Positions 8,726-18,197 are shown, counted from the first letter of the stretch. The stretch is 64,000 nt of DNA from Longimicrobium sp. (GCA_036387335.1 DASVTZ010000105.1:62001-126000); one strand, 5' to 3'. Notes: generated by a model from the sequence alone, not told the origin. Made by a program: numbers and translations.

Positions 8726-10588
8726 ATGTCGAACGACCCGACCGCACACGGACTCTTCACGCGCCGGGAGATGCTGGCCGCGCTGGCATCCGTCGCCGCG
8801 CTGCCGCTCGTGTCCGCGTGCGGCGCCGCCCGCACGTCGCAGGCGACCGCGGCGGCCCCGGCGACCGACGCCGACCGGAACGCCATCGCGCTCCTCGACC
8901 GCATCGGCAACGACCTCCTGAACCTCTTTCCGGAGTCGGCGACCTCACTGGGGCTCGACGTCGGCGCGCGGGCCGGGCTCCGGTCCCGGCTAGCGGATCG
9001 CTCGCCGGCGGGGCAGAGGCGCGTGGCGCAGCAGCTTCGCGCGGACCTGGGCCAGCTCGCGGCCGTCGATGCCAGCCGCCTCTCGCACCCGGTGCGGACC
9101 AGCGTGGAAGTCGTGCGCAGCGCCTACACGACGGCGCTCGAGGGCTTCGCGCTCCCCTACGGCGACATCACCGTGGGCGGCTGGCGCAACACGCCCTACG
9201 TCGTCATCCAGAACGTCGGCGCGTACCTGGACGTCCCCCGCTTCCTGGACAGCGATCACACCGTCGAGAACGCCGCCGATGCCGAGGCGTACGTCGCGCG
9301 GCTTCAGGCGTACGCGCGGCAGCTGGACGGCGAGCTGGAACGCGTGCGGGAGGCGCGCGCGGCCGGCCTCGTTCCGCCCGCCTTCCTGCTGGACAAGGCG
9401 CTGACGCAGATGCGCCTCTCCGCACAGGGCGCGCGCGACGGCGGGATGCTCGTGGAGTCGCTGGAGCGGCGGACGCGCAACATCCCCGGCGACTGGGCTG
9501 GGCGCGCGCGCCGCATCGCCGCGCAGGAGATCGCGCCGGCGCTGGACCGCCAGATCCGCGAGCTGGAGGCGCAGCGCGCCGTCGCCACGAACGATGCGGG
9601 CATCGGCACGCGGCCGCACGGCGCCGAGTTCTACCGCTGGGCCCTCAAGGCGTCGACCACCACCACGATGTCGCCGGACGAGGTACACGAGCTGGGCCGA
9701 AGCGAGCTTGCGCGGCTGCACGCGCGCATGGACGCGATCCTCAAGGAGAGCGGCTACACGCAGGGCACCGTGGGCGAGCGGATGAACGCGCTGGCCAGGG
9801 ATCCGCGCTACAAGTTCGCCGAGGGAGACCCGGGGCGCGCCGAGATCAGGCGCTTCATCGACGACCGCCTCGCCTGGATCCGCGCGCAGATGCCGCGGGC
9901 GTTCAACACCGTCGTCAATCCGAACATGGAGGTGAAGCGCCTGCCGCCCGAGGAGGAGCCGGGCGCGCCGGCCGCGTACGGCGGCGCCGGGTCGGTGGAC
10001 GGCAAGATCCCCGGCCGCTTCTGGATCAACCTCCGCACCACGGACCTGCACAGCAAGTACAGCCTCGCGGATCTGGCCTTCCACGAGGCGATCCCCGGCC
10101 ACATCTGGCAGGGCGAGTACACGCACGGCATGCCGCTGGTGCGCCAGATGCTGGCGTTCAACGCCTACTCCGAGGGCTGGGCGCTCTACGCCGAGCAGCT
10201 CGCCGACGAGCTGGGCGCGTACGACCGCGATCCCGTCGGCCGGCTGGGCTACCTGCAGTCGATCGCCTTCCGCGCCTGCCGCCTGGTCGTGGATACGGGC
10301 CTGCACGCCAAGGGGTGGACGCGCGAGCAGGGCGTGCGGTTCTTCGTGGAGGTGAACGGCTCCAACCCGCTGGAGGTGGCCAGCGAGGTGGATCGCTACT
10401 GCTCGTGGCCCGGCCAGGCGTGCGGCTACAAGGTGGGCCACAGCGAGATCAACCGGCAGCGCGAGCGGGCGCAGGCCGCGCTCGGCCCGAGGTACGATCT
10501 CAAGGCGTTCAACGACACCGTCGTGCTCGGCGGCAACGTGCCACTCGACGTGCTCGCGAGGAACGTGGACGAGTATCTGCGGCGGTAG
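8726..10588 (+). CDS. DUF885 family lipoprotein (putative metallo-carboxypeptidase-like)
   Basis: 620 residues from ATG 8726. The N-terminus 'FTRREMLAALASVAALPLVSAC' has a twin-arginine pair and a lipobox ending in Cys, so export, perhaps by Tat, and lipid anchoring are likely. The body is a DUF885 protein: 'FHEAIPGHIWQ' is the conserved HExxPGH motif that resembles a zinc-peptidase site, followed by 'YSEGWALYAEQLADELG' and 'CSWPGQACGYKVG'. Members are thought to be metallopeptidases; the substrate is unknown. An in-frame ATG-less extension to 8627 is rejected. The next gene starts 42 bases downstream on the same strand. Confidence 0.9.
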   Translation: MSNDPTAHGLFTRREMLAALASVAALPLVSACGAARTSQATAAAPATDADRNAIALLDRIGNDLLNLFPESATSLGLDVGARAGLRSRLADRSPAGQRRVAQQLRADLGQLAAVDASRLSHPVRTSVEVVRSAYTTALEGFALPYGDITVGGWRNTPYVVIQNVGAYLDVPRFLDSDHTVENAADAEAYVARLQAYARQLDGELERVREARAAGLVPPAFLLDKALTQMRLSAQGARDGGMLVESLERRTRNIPGDWAGRARRIAAQEIAPALDRQIRELEAQRAVATNDAGIGTRPHGAEFYRWALKASTTTTMSPDEVHELGRSELARLHARMDAILKESGYTQGTVGERMNALARDPRYKFAEGDPGRAEIRRFIDDRLAWIRAQMPRAFNTVVNPNMEVKRLPPEEEPGAPAAYGGAGSVDGKIPGRFWINLRTTDLHSKYSLADLAFHEAIPGHIWQGEYTHGMPLVRQMLAFNAYSEGWALYAEQLADELGAYDRDPVGRLGYLQSIAFRACRLVVDTGLHAKGWTREQGVRFFVEVNGSNPLEVASEVDRYCSWPGQACGYKVGHSEINRQRERAQAALGPRYDLKAFNDTVVLGGNVPLDVLARNVDEYLRR

Positions 10589-10630
10589 GCGCCCGTCCTC
10601 CTCGCTCCCTTCCTCCCCCGGAACGTGCGC

Positions 10631-12538
10631 ATGGAAAACAAGGTCCTCGCGGGAACCGTGCAGTCCGGCGCCGCCGGCTTCACGCCGCTGGCGGGTGTTC
10701 CGGTGACGCTCTACCGGGCCACGGCGGACGCCCCCGTCACCATCGGGCAGGCGGTGACGGACGCGGACGGCGCCTTCGCCATTCCCGTCGCCGATGCGGA
10801 GGCGGACACCATCTACTACGCCACGGCCCGGTACCGGCCCACGGCGCTGCTGGTAGCCGTGGTGGGTCCGCGGGTCGAGGGGCCCGTCACCCTCAACGAG
10901 ATGTCGACGGTGGCGGCGGCGTACAGCATGGCGCAGTTCAGCGATGGAAGCCGCATCGCCGGCAACGCGTTCGGGCTGCGCATCGCGGCGGGGATGAACG
11001 GCAACCTCGTCGCGCCGGGGATCGGGATGCAGTCGCCCGTGCTGCTCACCCCGCCCAACGCCAACCAGACCATCGGGCTGCAGACCATCGGCTCGCTGGC
11101 CAATATGCTCTTCCAGTGCCTGCGCTACGGCGGCGAGTTCGAGCGGGAGCTGTTCGAGCTCACCACGATCCACGGCCGCGAAGCCCCCACGGACATCTTC
11201 CAGGCGGTGCAGAACATCGCCCATCATCCCGCCAACAACGTGGCCGAGCTGTTCGCGCTGTCGCGGAGGGCGATGCAGTACTTCGGGCCGGCGCTGGAGA
11301 GCGCGCCCGACGCCTGGACGCTGGCCGTCAAGTTCAACGACACGGGAGACGGGCAGACGCCGTTCGGGGGCCCGGCCAACATCGCGTTCGACCGGAACGG
11401 CTACGCCTGGATCGCCAACAACGTCGTCCAGGGCACGCCGAACTCGGGGCACTTCATCGTCGTCCTGCGGCCGGACGGAAGACCCGCGCGGGGCACGGAG
11501 GGGAAGCCGGCGTCGCCCGTGTACGGCGGGGGGCTCAAGGGCCCGGGGTGGGGGATCACCATCGCCCCGGACGACCACGTGTGGGTGGGCAACTTCGGCT
11601 GGGGCGTCAAGGCGGAGAACCCGCACCACGGCAGCGTGTCGGAGTTCCTGCCGGACGGCACGCCGATCTCGCCCGAGCACGGCTGGCACACGTACGTGAA
11701 CCGCGTGCAGGCCACGGTGGCGGACCGGCACGGCAACATCTGGATGGCGAGCTACGGCAACGGCCGCGTGGTGGTGTACGTGGGCGGCGACCCCGGCCGC
11801 GCGCTCTTCGCCGACAGCGGCAGCTACCCGTTCGGCATCGCGGTCGACGGCGACGACAACGTGTGGGTCACCAACGGCGGCGGGCTGGGATGGCCGGTCG
11901 CCGAGCAGGGCACCGTGGCCCGCTTCCGCCTGCGCGATCCCCACACGCTGGAGACGACGCTGGCCCCGCAGCCCGTGGGGAGCGCCACCAAGGTGATCGT
12001 GACCGACTCCGAAAACCACGTCTGGGTGGCGTCCAGCGGCGACAGCAAGGTGTATCAGGTGGGCTCCGACGGGTCCGTCCTCGGCGCCTACGACGGCGGC
12101 GGCATCGACGGGCCGTGGGGGCTGGCGGTGGATGGCGACGACAACGTCTGGGTGGCCAGCTTCGGGTCAATGGGGGTGACCAGCGAGTTCTCCGGCGCGC
12201 TCTCCACGCTCAAGGGTGCCAACCGTGACGCCAGCCCTGCGGGCGTGGATACCGGCACGCCTCTCTCACCCCCGACCGGCTACACGCTCCGCTCCGGCGG
12301 CGCCCCGGTCACGCTCCCCAGCGGCGAGCCGCTGTACACCGACGGCAAGGTGTGCTACACCCCCTTCATGCGTGCCACGAGCTGCCAGATCGACCAGGCG
12401 GGGAACGTGTGGGTGGTGAACAACTGGAAGCCCGGCTTCGCCACCGACTTCGACCCCAAGAGCGGTGACCCCGGCGGCGACGGCATCGTGATCTTCGTGG
12501 GCCTCGCCCCGCCGCCGCAAAGGCCCGCCGCGGGCTGA
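10631..12538 (+). CDS. NHL/SMP-30-type beta-propeller protein
   Basis: 635 residues from ATG 10631 (a GTG two codons upstream is also possible). The first 80 residues look like a carboxypeptidase-regulatory or Cna-B-like beta sandwich ('LAGVPVTLYRAT', 'VTDADGAFAIPV'). From about 235 on, six-fold repeats of the form 'AFDRNGYAWIAN', 'TIAPDDHVWVGN', 'VADRHGNIWMAS', 'AVDGDDNVWVTN', 'VTDSENHVWVAS' and 'AVDGDDNVWVAS' are the blades of an NHL or streptogramin-lyase-like propeller. No signal peptide is seen. No catalytic residues can be assigned, so it may be a binding scaffold. It probably is co-transcribed with the DUF885 gene. Confidence 0.85.
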   Translation: MENKVLAGTVQSGAAGFTPLAGVPVTLYRATADAPVTIGQAVTDADGAFAIPVADAEADTIYYATARYRPTALLVAVVGPRVEGPVTLNEMSTVAAAYSMAQFSDGSRIAGNAFGLRIAAGMNGNLVAPGIGMQSPVLLTPPNANQTIGLQTIGSLANMLFQCLRYGGEFERELFELTTIHGREAPTDIFQAVQNIAHHPANNVAELFALSRRAMQYFGPALESAPDAWTLAVKFNDTGDGQTPFGGPANIAFDRNGYAWIANNVVQGTPNSGHFIVVLRPDGRPARGTEGKPASPVYGGGLKGPGWGITIAPDDHVWVGNFGWGVKAENPHHGSVSEFLPDGTPISPEHGWHTYVNRVQATVADRHGNIWMASYGNGRVVVYVGGDPGRALFADSGSYPFGIAVDGDDNVWVTNGGGLGWPVAEQGTVARFRLRDPHTLETTLAPQPVGSATKVIVTDSENHVWVASSGDSKVYQVGSDGSVLGAYDGGGIDGPWGLAVDGDDNVWVASFGSMGVTSEFSGALSTLKGANRDASPAGVDTGTPLSPPTGYTLRSGGAPVTLPSGEPLYTDGKVCYTPFMRATSCQIDQAGNVWVVNNWKPGFATDFDPKSGDPGGDGIVIFVGLAPPPQRPAAG

Positions 12539-12916
12539 GCGAGCTCAAACGGAGAGCCGTTGCCGGGGCGGCGGGGCCGGTGCGTGCCGCGTTTTTAGGA
12601 GGAGCAGGACTGGTGACCCAGGCAGGCGCAGGGCGGGGAGTGGATCTTGACGGCGACCTGCTTCTGCACTCCCGCGCACGGTGCGGAGGGCACCCTGCTT
12701 TGCGTGTGCCAGCGTGTACATCCGTGGTTTGGTTGCCCATTAGAGCCCAGCACGGCTATTATTGCCGAACCCGCCGGCTTACGCGCGGTTCGCGTGTGAG
12801 GCAGTCATCATGGCACAAAGCCATCATGGCAGCTGTTGACCAACGATGCTGATACGCGGCCTGAACGCATACGGTGCAAGGTTTGTTGATCGCTTTCGTC
12901 CGGAGACTAGTCGATC
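12539..12916. other. Intergenic region upstream of the reverse transcriptase gene
   Basis: 378 bases. The first 200 are GC-rich and hold a Cys-coding stretch on the minus strand without a start codon. From about 12740 the composition becomes AT-richer, matching the reverse transcriptase gene. A direct repeat CATCATGGCA occurs at 12806-12815 and 12822-12831, and the second copy is part of a short palindrome (GCCATCATGGC). A non-coding RNA template could lie here, but no clear retron-type msr/msd fold was seen by eye. Confidence 0.5.
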
Positions 12917-14497
12917 ATGCAACTCCACGACTTCCTCGCCCGTGGGTACTTTCCGAAAGAACTCCCGCCCCCATTCACGACCGTTCCGTTTGCTGATTTC
13001 GTCACAGCAACCAATCTGACAATTGATCCTCGCCCCGGGACAACAGCGCGAGGCTTAATTACGCGTGCGTGTGCTCATGACCTAGCACGTCCAGGGAATC
13101 TACGTAGAGCACTGCAGATTCCTCATCCATTGAACTATTACCAGCTGTGCGATGTAATTTCGAAAGAGTGGGGGAACATCGATGCGCATTTGAACAAGGC
13201 TGCGTTGTCCCTGACAAGGCCAGTCCAGGACCCACTCGCATTTCGCGCAGTGCGAACACAGCGGGAAGGCGGAGAGCTGCCGCACATCCGAGCTCAGAAC
13301 AGAGCCACTTCAAGAGTGATCTTAAAGGCCGACATTTCGCGCTTTTATCCTTCCATTTACACGCACAGCATACCTTGGGCTCTCGACGGGAAAGCAGCCG
13401 CAAAGAAGGTGCGATCTGGCGGACTCGGCAATGACTTAGATCTTTTTCTCCGGAATTCGCAGGATGGGCAAACACTCGGTATTCCCATAGGCCCGGATGC
13501 ATCGTTAGTTGTAGCAGAAATTATCGGAGCCGCTATTGATTCCGAATTAGAGAAATCTGGTTTGAAGGGCTTCAGATTCATGGACGATTTCGAATTTGTG
13601 TTTCCTTCGCGCCAGCAGGCGGAGGCTGCGATTCCACGGATTGAGCACGTATTACGTGAGTACGAGTTGGCCTTGAACTCGTTCAAAACAAGCGTTGAGG
13701 ATTTGCCCCGCCCCCTCGAGCGTCGGTGGGTTGATACACTGCGCTACTTTGATCCCGCCGAGACTGGTCATATGGACCAGAGCGATGTGTTACGATATTT
13801 TGATCTTGCCTTCAGCCTCCGTGAAGCAGAGCCTTCTGAGGCGATTCTGAGTTATGCTATTGCGCGGTTGCGGTCAGTGGTCGTGGATGGCGACGCCTGG
13901 GAATTATTCCAGGACCTCATGTTCCAATGCGTGATGGTCGAGCCTGGTTGCTTGCAATCTGTCGTGTCTCTTTTCCATCAAAAGGGTACGCGGGCGGTAT
14001 CGCCGAAATTTGGGAACGCACTTGAGCAGGTGATTGCATTGCATGCGCCTCTGGGTCATGCATCAGAGGTGGCCTGGGCAGTGTGGGCCGCCATCTGGTT
14101 CAAGTTAGAGCTATCTGGAGCTACTGCTCTGATCTTATCCACACAAGCAGATTCGGTCGTGGCACTTCTTGCGCTACATGCGCGCGATGCTGGCTACATC
14201 GATGCGGCAGCGGATTTTTCCGACTGGGAGGCGATGATGACTCAGGATAGCCTTTACGATGGGAACTGGCTGCTAGCGTACGAGGCTGAGATCAAGGGCT
14301 GGCTGCCTACGCAGGGGCACGTTGATGCAGACCCGAATTTGTCACAACTGAAAGCCGCAGGTGTTTCCTTTTACGACGTGAACGTCGCCACACCCACGAT
14401 TCGGCCTGTTGCCACAGGTCCTTATGGAGAACCCCTTCCAACTTTCAGCGCTCGAGAGGCTCCGAATGTTGAGGATGATGATGATCTTTCGTTCTGA
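12917..14497 (+). CDS. Reverse transcriptase (RNA-directed DNA polymerase), putative anti-phage DRT/Abi-type
   Basis: 526 residues. The palm motifs are present: motif A 'KADISRFYPSIYTH' with Asp139, motif B 'GIPIGPDASLVVAEI' at 188-202, motif C 'FRFMDDFEFVF' with FMDD at 221-224 (Met in place of the usual Ala), and motif D/E around 'LALNSFKTSVEDLP'. About 240 residues follow the palm; they are mainly helical and end in an acidic tail ('VEDDDDLSF'). The NAxxH and VTG motifs of retron RTs are absent and there is no group-II-intron maturase domain. This fits stand-alone 'unknown group' RTs, several of which are phage-defence proteins (DRT, AbiA/AbiK types). The gene is clearly AT-richer than both neighbours, so it is likely imported. 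GGAG lies 11 bases before the ATG. Confidence 0.85.
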   Translation: MQLHDFLARGYFPKELPPPFTTVPFADFVTATNLTIDPRPGTTARGLITRACAHDLARPGNLRRALQIPHPLNYYQLCDVISKEWGNIDAHLNKAALSLTRPVQDPLAFRAVRTQREGGELPHIRAQNRATSRVILKADISRFYPSIYTHSIPWALDGKAAAKKVRSGGLGNDLDLFLRNSQDGQTLGIPIGPDASLVVAEIIGAAIDSELEKSGLKGFRFMDDFEFVFPSRQQAEAAIPRIEHVLREYELALNSFKTSVEDLPRPLERRWVDTLRYFDPAETGHMDQSDVLRYFDLAFSLREAEPSEAILSYAIARLRSVVVDGDAWELFQDLMFQCVMVEPGCLQSVVSLFHQKGTRAVSPKFGNALEQVIALHAPLGHASEVAWAVWAAIWFKLELSGATALILSTQADSVVALLALHARDAGYIDAAADFSDWEAMMTQDSLYDGNWLLAYEAEIKGWLPTQGHVDADPNLSQLKAAGVSFYDVNVATPTIRPVATGPYGEPLPTFSAREAPNVEDDDDLSF

Positions 14498-14776
14498 GCG
14501 GGTGCGTTGCATTTGGGGTGCATCGATCGGGTGCGCCTTGTAATCCAGAGCGCTGAGATCGAGCAGCATCCCATTCGCTGGTGTCGGGAACACATGTCGA
14601 GATCGAGGCGCACTCTGGGCGCACCAGCGTCGTGCTGCCGCGTGCCGATCATCCTTCCAGGGATGGCTCGCCCCGGTGGGTCGCGTTTCCCATGAAATGA
14701 TCTTACTTACGCAGCCTCCGGTGCGGTTGTTCGGTGCTTTCAGGGATAGGCCATTCACATCCTCCCCATCGCCCCT
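14498..14776. other. Intergenic region after the reverse transcriptase gene
   Basis: 279 bases with no gene. The AT-richer composition of the RT gene continues for part of it and returns to GC-rich sequence near 14760, so the right border of the imported segment probably lies here. No strong terminator or attachment-site repeat was seen. Confidence 0.4.
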
Positions 14777-16138
14777 ATGCCCTCCCCCACACGCGTAACC
14801 TTCTTCCCCCGCTGGACCCCCGTCGCGAGTGGTGTAATCGGCCCTGAGGAGCGGCTGCCGTGGGGGCAGACGCTGGTGGTGGGGCTGCAGCACGTGTTCG
14901 CCATGTTCGGGGCGACGGTGCTGGTGCCGATTCTCATGGGGTTCGATCCCAACACATCCGTGTTCTTTTCGGGGATCGGGACGCTGCTGTTTTTCGCGGT
15001 GGTGGGCGGAAGAGTGCCGAGCTACCTGGGGAGCAGCTTCGCGTTTGTGGCGGTCACGCTCGCGGCGACGGGGTACGCCGGGAAGGGGCCGAATCCCAAC
15101 ATCGGCGTGGCGCTGGGCGGGATCATCGCGGCGGGGGCGCTGTACGCGGTGATCGGGCTGATCGTGATGGCGACGGGGTACCGGTGGATCGAGCGGCTGA
15201 TGCCTCCCGTCGTCACCGGCTCGGTGGTGGCGGTGATCGGGCTGAACCTGGCGCCGGTCGCGGTGCGCGCCATCAGCGGGAGCGGCTTCGACTCCGCCAT
15301 CGGGCTGGCGACGGTGCTGGCCACGTGCGCGGTGGCCGTCTACGCGCCCGGGCTGCTGCGCCGCGTGCCGATCCTGCTGGGCGGGGTCATCGGCTACCTG
15401 CTGTACCTGGTGCTGGCCAACGGGATGGGGTTGGGGCCCGCGGTCGACTTCGCGGCGCTGCGCGATGCGGCGTGGATCGGGCTGCCCAACTTCTCGCGCC
15501 CCGTCTTCCGCTGGGACGTGGCGCTGCTCTTTGCGCCGGCGGCGCTGGTGCTGGTGGCGGAGAACCTGGGGCACGTCAAGGCGGTGGGCGCCATGACGGG
15601 GCAGTCGCTGGACCGCTACCTGGGCCGCGCCTTCCTGGGCGATGGGCTGGCGTGCATGCTGGCCGCGTCCGGCGGCGGTACGGGCGTGACGACGTACGCC
15701 GAGAACATCGGGGTGATGGCGGTGACGCGCATCTACTCGACGCTCATCTTCCTGGTGGCGGCGATGGCGGCGGTGGTGATGGGGCTGTCGCCCAAGTTCG
15801 GGGCGCTGGTGGGGACGATTCCGGGGCCGGTGCTGGGCGGGCTTTCGGTGGTGCTGTTCGGGCTGATCGCGGCGACCGGCGGGCGCATCTGGGTGCAGAA
15901 CCGGGTGGACTTCTCCAATAGCCGCAACCTGGTGACGGCCGCGGTGACGCTCACCGTGGGCGCGGGCGACCTGGTGCTCAAGCTGGGCGGGTTCTCCGTC
16001 GGCGGCATCGGCACCGCGACGTTCGGGGCGATCATCATCTACCAGCTTCTGCGCGAGCCCGCGGAGCGCCACGATGCCCTGGGCACCGCGGACTCCGGCG
16101 TGGATCCCGAGACGGTGCGGGCCGCGGCACCGCACTGA
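14777..16138 (+). CDS. NCS2-family nucleobase permease (uracil/xanthine type)
   Basis: 453 residues, almost all transmembrane, about 14 segments. The NCS2 (solute carrier 23) hallmarks are seen: 'QTLVVGLQHVFAMFGATVLVP' near the start, the substrate-site Glu in 'VLVAENLGHVKAV', and 'TGVTTYAENIGVMAVTRIYS', the form typical of uracil permease UraA rather than of xanthine or purine carriers. It should import a nucleobase with protons across the inner membrane; uracil is the best guess. No pyrimidine genes are next to it. The last 30 residues form a polar cytoplasmic tail. Confidence 0.92.
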   Translation: MPSPTRVTFFPRWTPVASGVIGPEERLPWGQTLVVGLQHVFAMFGATVLVPILMGFDPNTSVFFSGIGTLLFFAVVGGRVPSYLGSSFAFVAVTLAATGYAGKGPNPNIGVALGGIIAAGALYAVIGLIVMATGYRWIERLMPPVVTGSVVAVIGLNLAPVAVRAISGSGFDSAIGLATVLATCAVAVYAPGLLRRVPILLGGVIGYLLYLVLANGMGLGPAVDFAALRDAAWIGLPNFSRPVFRWDVALLFAPAALVLVAENLGHVKAVGAMTGQSLDRYLGRAFLGDGLACMLAASGGGTGVTTYAENIGVMAVTRIYSTLIFLVAAMAAVVMGLSPKFGALVGTIPGPVLGGLSVVLFGLIAATGGRIWVQNRVDFSNSRNLVTAAVTLTVGAGDLVLKLGGFSVGGIGTATFGAIIIYQLLREPAERHDALGTADSGVDPETVRAAAPH

Positions 16139-16156
16139 GCTCCCGCGGCGTCCGGC

Positions 16157-17065
16157 TTACTTGATCACGCGGTTGAAGGCGGCGCCATGCGCGGCCGCTT
16201 TTGCATGCCGTTCCCGCTCCACCGTGGCGGCGGCTTCGTTCGCGGCCGCGAACAGCTCCTCGAACCGGCGCAGGTCCTCCTCGCGCTGGAAGCGCAGCTC
16301 GCGGCCCCCGGCGTACTCCACCCGCGGGTCGATGCGGACCAGGTGGCGGTGAATATCCAGCAGTGCCTCCGCCAGCCGCACCGATCCCTGCACCGGGCGC
16401 ACGGGCTCGGGCGGGACGATGTCGCGGATCTCGCTGGCGGGGAGCCCCGACTCCCGCGCCAGCGCCGCGATGTGCTCGTCCGTCCACGCCGCCGCGGTCC
16501 TGTCGATCTCGGTGATGGCGGCGAGGCGGGCTTCCAGGTGCTTCCCCACTTCGGGGTGGGCGCGCGCGTTCGCCTGGTACTGCCCGGTCTCCCAGGCCGC
16601 GATCATCTTCTCGCTCGCCAGGCCGTGCCGCTTCATCACCTCCCGGGTCCAGAGCGTGCCGTCCAACGTTATCCGGCTCAAGACCCAGATCCGCTTCGCC
16701 CGGGTGGTGGTGGGGACGGGCCGGCCGGTGCTCTCCGGCGGCGGGGCGCTGCCCGTGGTGTCCTGCCCCCACACGCGCAGGTCGACCAGGTGCTCGATCT
16801 CCCGCGCCACCTCGTCCTTTTCCGTGACGGCCCGGTCGGTGTTCGTGGACACGCGGTAGAAGAAGGTCCCGACGACCGCGCACGCGGCTACGAGGAGGGC
16901 CCAATCGAGGGCCGTACGCCACCTGGGGCGCTCCGGCGGCGGAGGTGGGCGGGGCGGCAGCGGCCGCTGCACGGGGAGCGGAGGCATGCCGGCTCCACAG
17001 GTGGCGCATGCGGTGGAGCCGTCGGGCAGGGCGGCGCCGCACTCGCGGCAGGCGGTCGAGGACAT
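16157..17065 (-). CDS. Zinc-ribbon membrane protein, function unknown
   Basis: 302 residues. The N-terminus has a zinc ribbon made of two CxxC pairs ('CRECGAALPDGSTACATCGAG'), then a proline-rich linker, one transmembrane helix ('ALLVAACAVVGTFFY', about 53-69) and a long helical region rich in Glu, Arg and Ala with coiled-coil character near the end. The plan (cytoplasmic zinc ribbon, single span, outer helical domain) is common among uncharacterised envelope proteins. It converges with the permease gene, leaving 18 bases between the stops. No family is recognised. Confidence 0.7.
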   Translation of the reverse strand: MSSTACRECGAALPDGSTACATCGAGMPPLPVQRPLPPRPPPPPERPRWRTALDWALLVAACAVVGTFFYRVSTNTDRAVTEKDEVAREIEHLVDLRVWGQDTTGSAPPPESTGRPVPTTTRAKRIWVLSRITLDGTLWTREVMKRHGLASEKMIAAWETGQYQANARAHPEVGKHLEARLAAITEIDRTAAAWTDEHIAALARESGLPASEIRDIVPPEPVRPVQGSVRLAEALLDIHRHLVRIDPRVEYAGGRELRFQREEDLRRFEELFAAANEAAATVERERHAKAAAHGAAFNRVIK

Positions 17066-17108
17066 CGCGGGTGGGGCAAGAGGTTGTGATCCGTCAAAGG
17101 ATCAAGAT

Positions 17109-17178
17109 GTCACGCAAAGGCGCAAAGACGCGAAGGAAAGGCACGACTTTATTTGCGCCTTTGCGTCTTTGCGTGAGA
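17109..17178. repeat. Palindromic intergenic element, family A (variant)
   Basis: 'TCACGCAAAGGCGCAAAGAC' and its reverse complement ending in 'GTCTTTGCGTGAG' form a long hairpin with a short loop. It is a variant of the family A repeat in which the GGAG units are replaced by AAAG/CAAAG. It lies between two minus-strand genes. Confidence 0.8.
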
Positions 17179-17211
17179 CCTTCTTTCCTTCGATGCACAC
17201 GGATGGCGGCT

Positions 17212-17661
17212 TCAGGGGCTCTCGCTTGCGAGCAGCGCTTGCAGGCGGTCCAGGTTCTGCTCGTTGGCGGGATCGCAGATGGGGCGAAGCCGTTCAGCGG
17301 TCTCGGGGGTCTCGAACTCCTGAACCCAGGTGAGATGCGTGTGGCCATCCTGGGGGGTCAGGGTCACCGTCAGCGTGAACAACGGCTCGACGACGTGCTC
17401 GATCACGATGCGGGTGTCGGGCTGGATCTCGCGGAAGACGCTCTCGTTGGGGTAGTCGGCGCCGTTCGGTCCGTGCATCACGAAGACCCACCGCCCGCCG
17501 GGCTTGAACTCGAACCGCTCAAAGGTGTTTGTGAAGCCGCTCGGGCCCCACCACCGGGCGAGCTGTTCCGGCTGCTCGAAGGCAGCGAATATCGCTCGCG
17601 GGCTGGCCGGCAAAAGGCGCTCGGTGCTGAGGGCGGCGCTCGGGTTGTTCGCTTGGGACAT
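17212..17661 (-). CDS. SRPBCC / AHSA1-like domain protein
   Basis: 149 residues with the family landmarks 'ERLLPASPRAIFAAFEQPEQLARWWGPSGFTNTF', 'FEFKPGGRWVFVMHGPNG' and 'LTPQDGHTHLTWVQEFE', the last being the usual strand before the C-terminal helix. It should be a small cytoplasmic ligand-binding protein. Unlike the gene at 7673 it has no ArsR gene beside it, so its control is unknown. It differs clearly in sequence from the other SRPBCC protein in the window and is not a recent duplicate. Confidence 0.88.
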   Translation of the reverse strand: MSQANNPSAALSTERLLPASPRAIFAAFEQPEQLARWWGPSGFTNTFERFEFKPGGRWVFVMHGPNGADYPNESVFREIQPDTRIVIEHVVEPLFTLTVTLTPQDGHTHLTWVQEFETPETAERLRPICDPANEQNLDRLQALLASESP

Positions 17662-17789
17662 CGGCGGCTCTGCTGGAGGATGGGCGGGTCGCGCTCCGGA
17701 CGACGGTGCACTAGCCTTGCGCGCGCAGCCGCTCGAAGCAAGGGTTATCGCTGACGGCTGTCCCTTTTCTCACGCTTGTTGGAGGCCAC

Positions 17790-18197
17790 GTGCCGCTCTC
17801 CCTCGCCCGGATCCGCACACACACGGCTGCACTGGCCCTCGGGGCCGCGCTCCTTGCGCCGGCGGGTGCACAGGCGCAGTGGCGCACCGCACCGTCCGCG
17901 GAATTCGGCGGCACGGCGCGGCATCCGTTCGAAGCTCGCCACACGCTTCCGCTCACGCCGACTGAGAGGGTCGCGCAGGCGGGTCCGCTCTACGGCACCA
18001 GCACCGATCTGCAGCTGGTCGCCTTCGGCGCCGCGCTCCTCTACGGCGGGTACCGGCTCAAGGAGGCGGATCACCCGTACCTGGGCGGAACGGTTGGATT
18101 CTTTGGCCTGCTCAGCTTCGTTTTCGGCTTCGTAGATCTGATCGATCCACACCGCTACCCCGCCCCGGCTCCGCGCGACACCGCACGAGCCCCCTGA
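17790..18197 (+). CDS. Hypothetical exported or membrane protein
   Basis: 135 residues from a GTG start with GGAGG four bases upstream. Residues 1-30 form a clear signal peptide ending in 'AGAQAQ'. Two further hydrophobic stretches ('LVAFGAALLYGGY', 'GFFGLLSFVFGFVDLI') suggest a small membrane protein. The tail is Pro/Ala-rich. The good ribosome site and signal peptide decide for this strand over the open frame opposite. No family is recognised. Confidence 0.6.
   Translation: MPLSLARIRTHTAALALGAALLAPAGAQAQWRTAPSAEFGGTARHPFEARHTLPLTPTERVAQAGPLYGTSTDLQLVAFGAALLYGGYRLKEADHPYLGGTVGFFGLLSFVFGFVDLIDPHRYPAPAPRDTARAP

Noticed and set aside
8990-12019. 1009-codon open frame on the minus strand over the DUF885 and propeller genes
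   Set aside because: High-GC shadow frame; both plus-strand genes have clear motifs and the antisense protein has none.
12541-12740. Cys-containing minus-strand stretch (ends ...CACLGHQSCSS), possible small peptide or RiPP precursor
   Set aside because: No start codon with a ribosome site in that frame and no modification genes nearby.
12917-14497. Retron interpretation of the reverse transcriptase
   Set aside because: No NAxxH or VTG motif, no visible msr/msd fold before the gene and no effector gene next to it.
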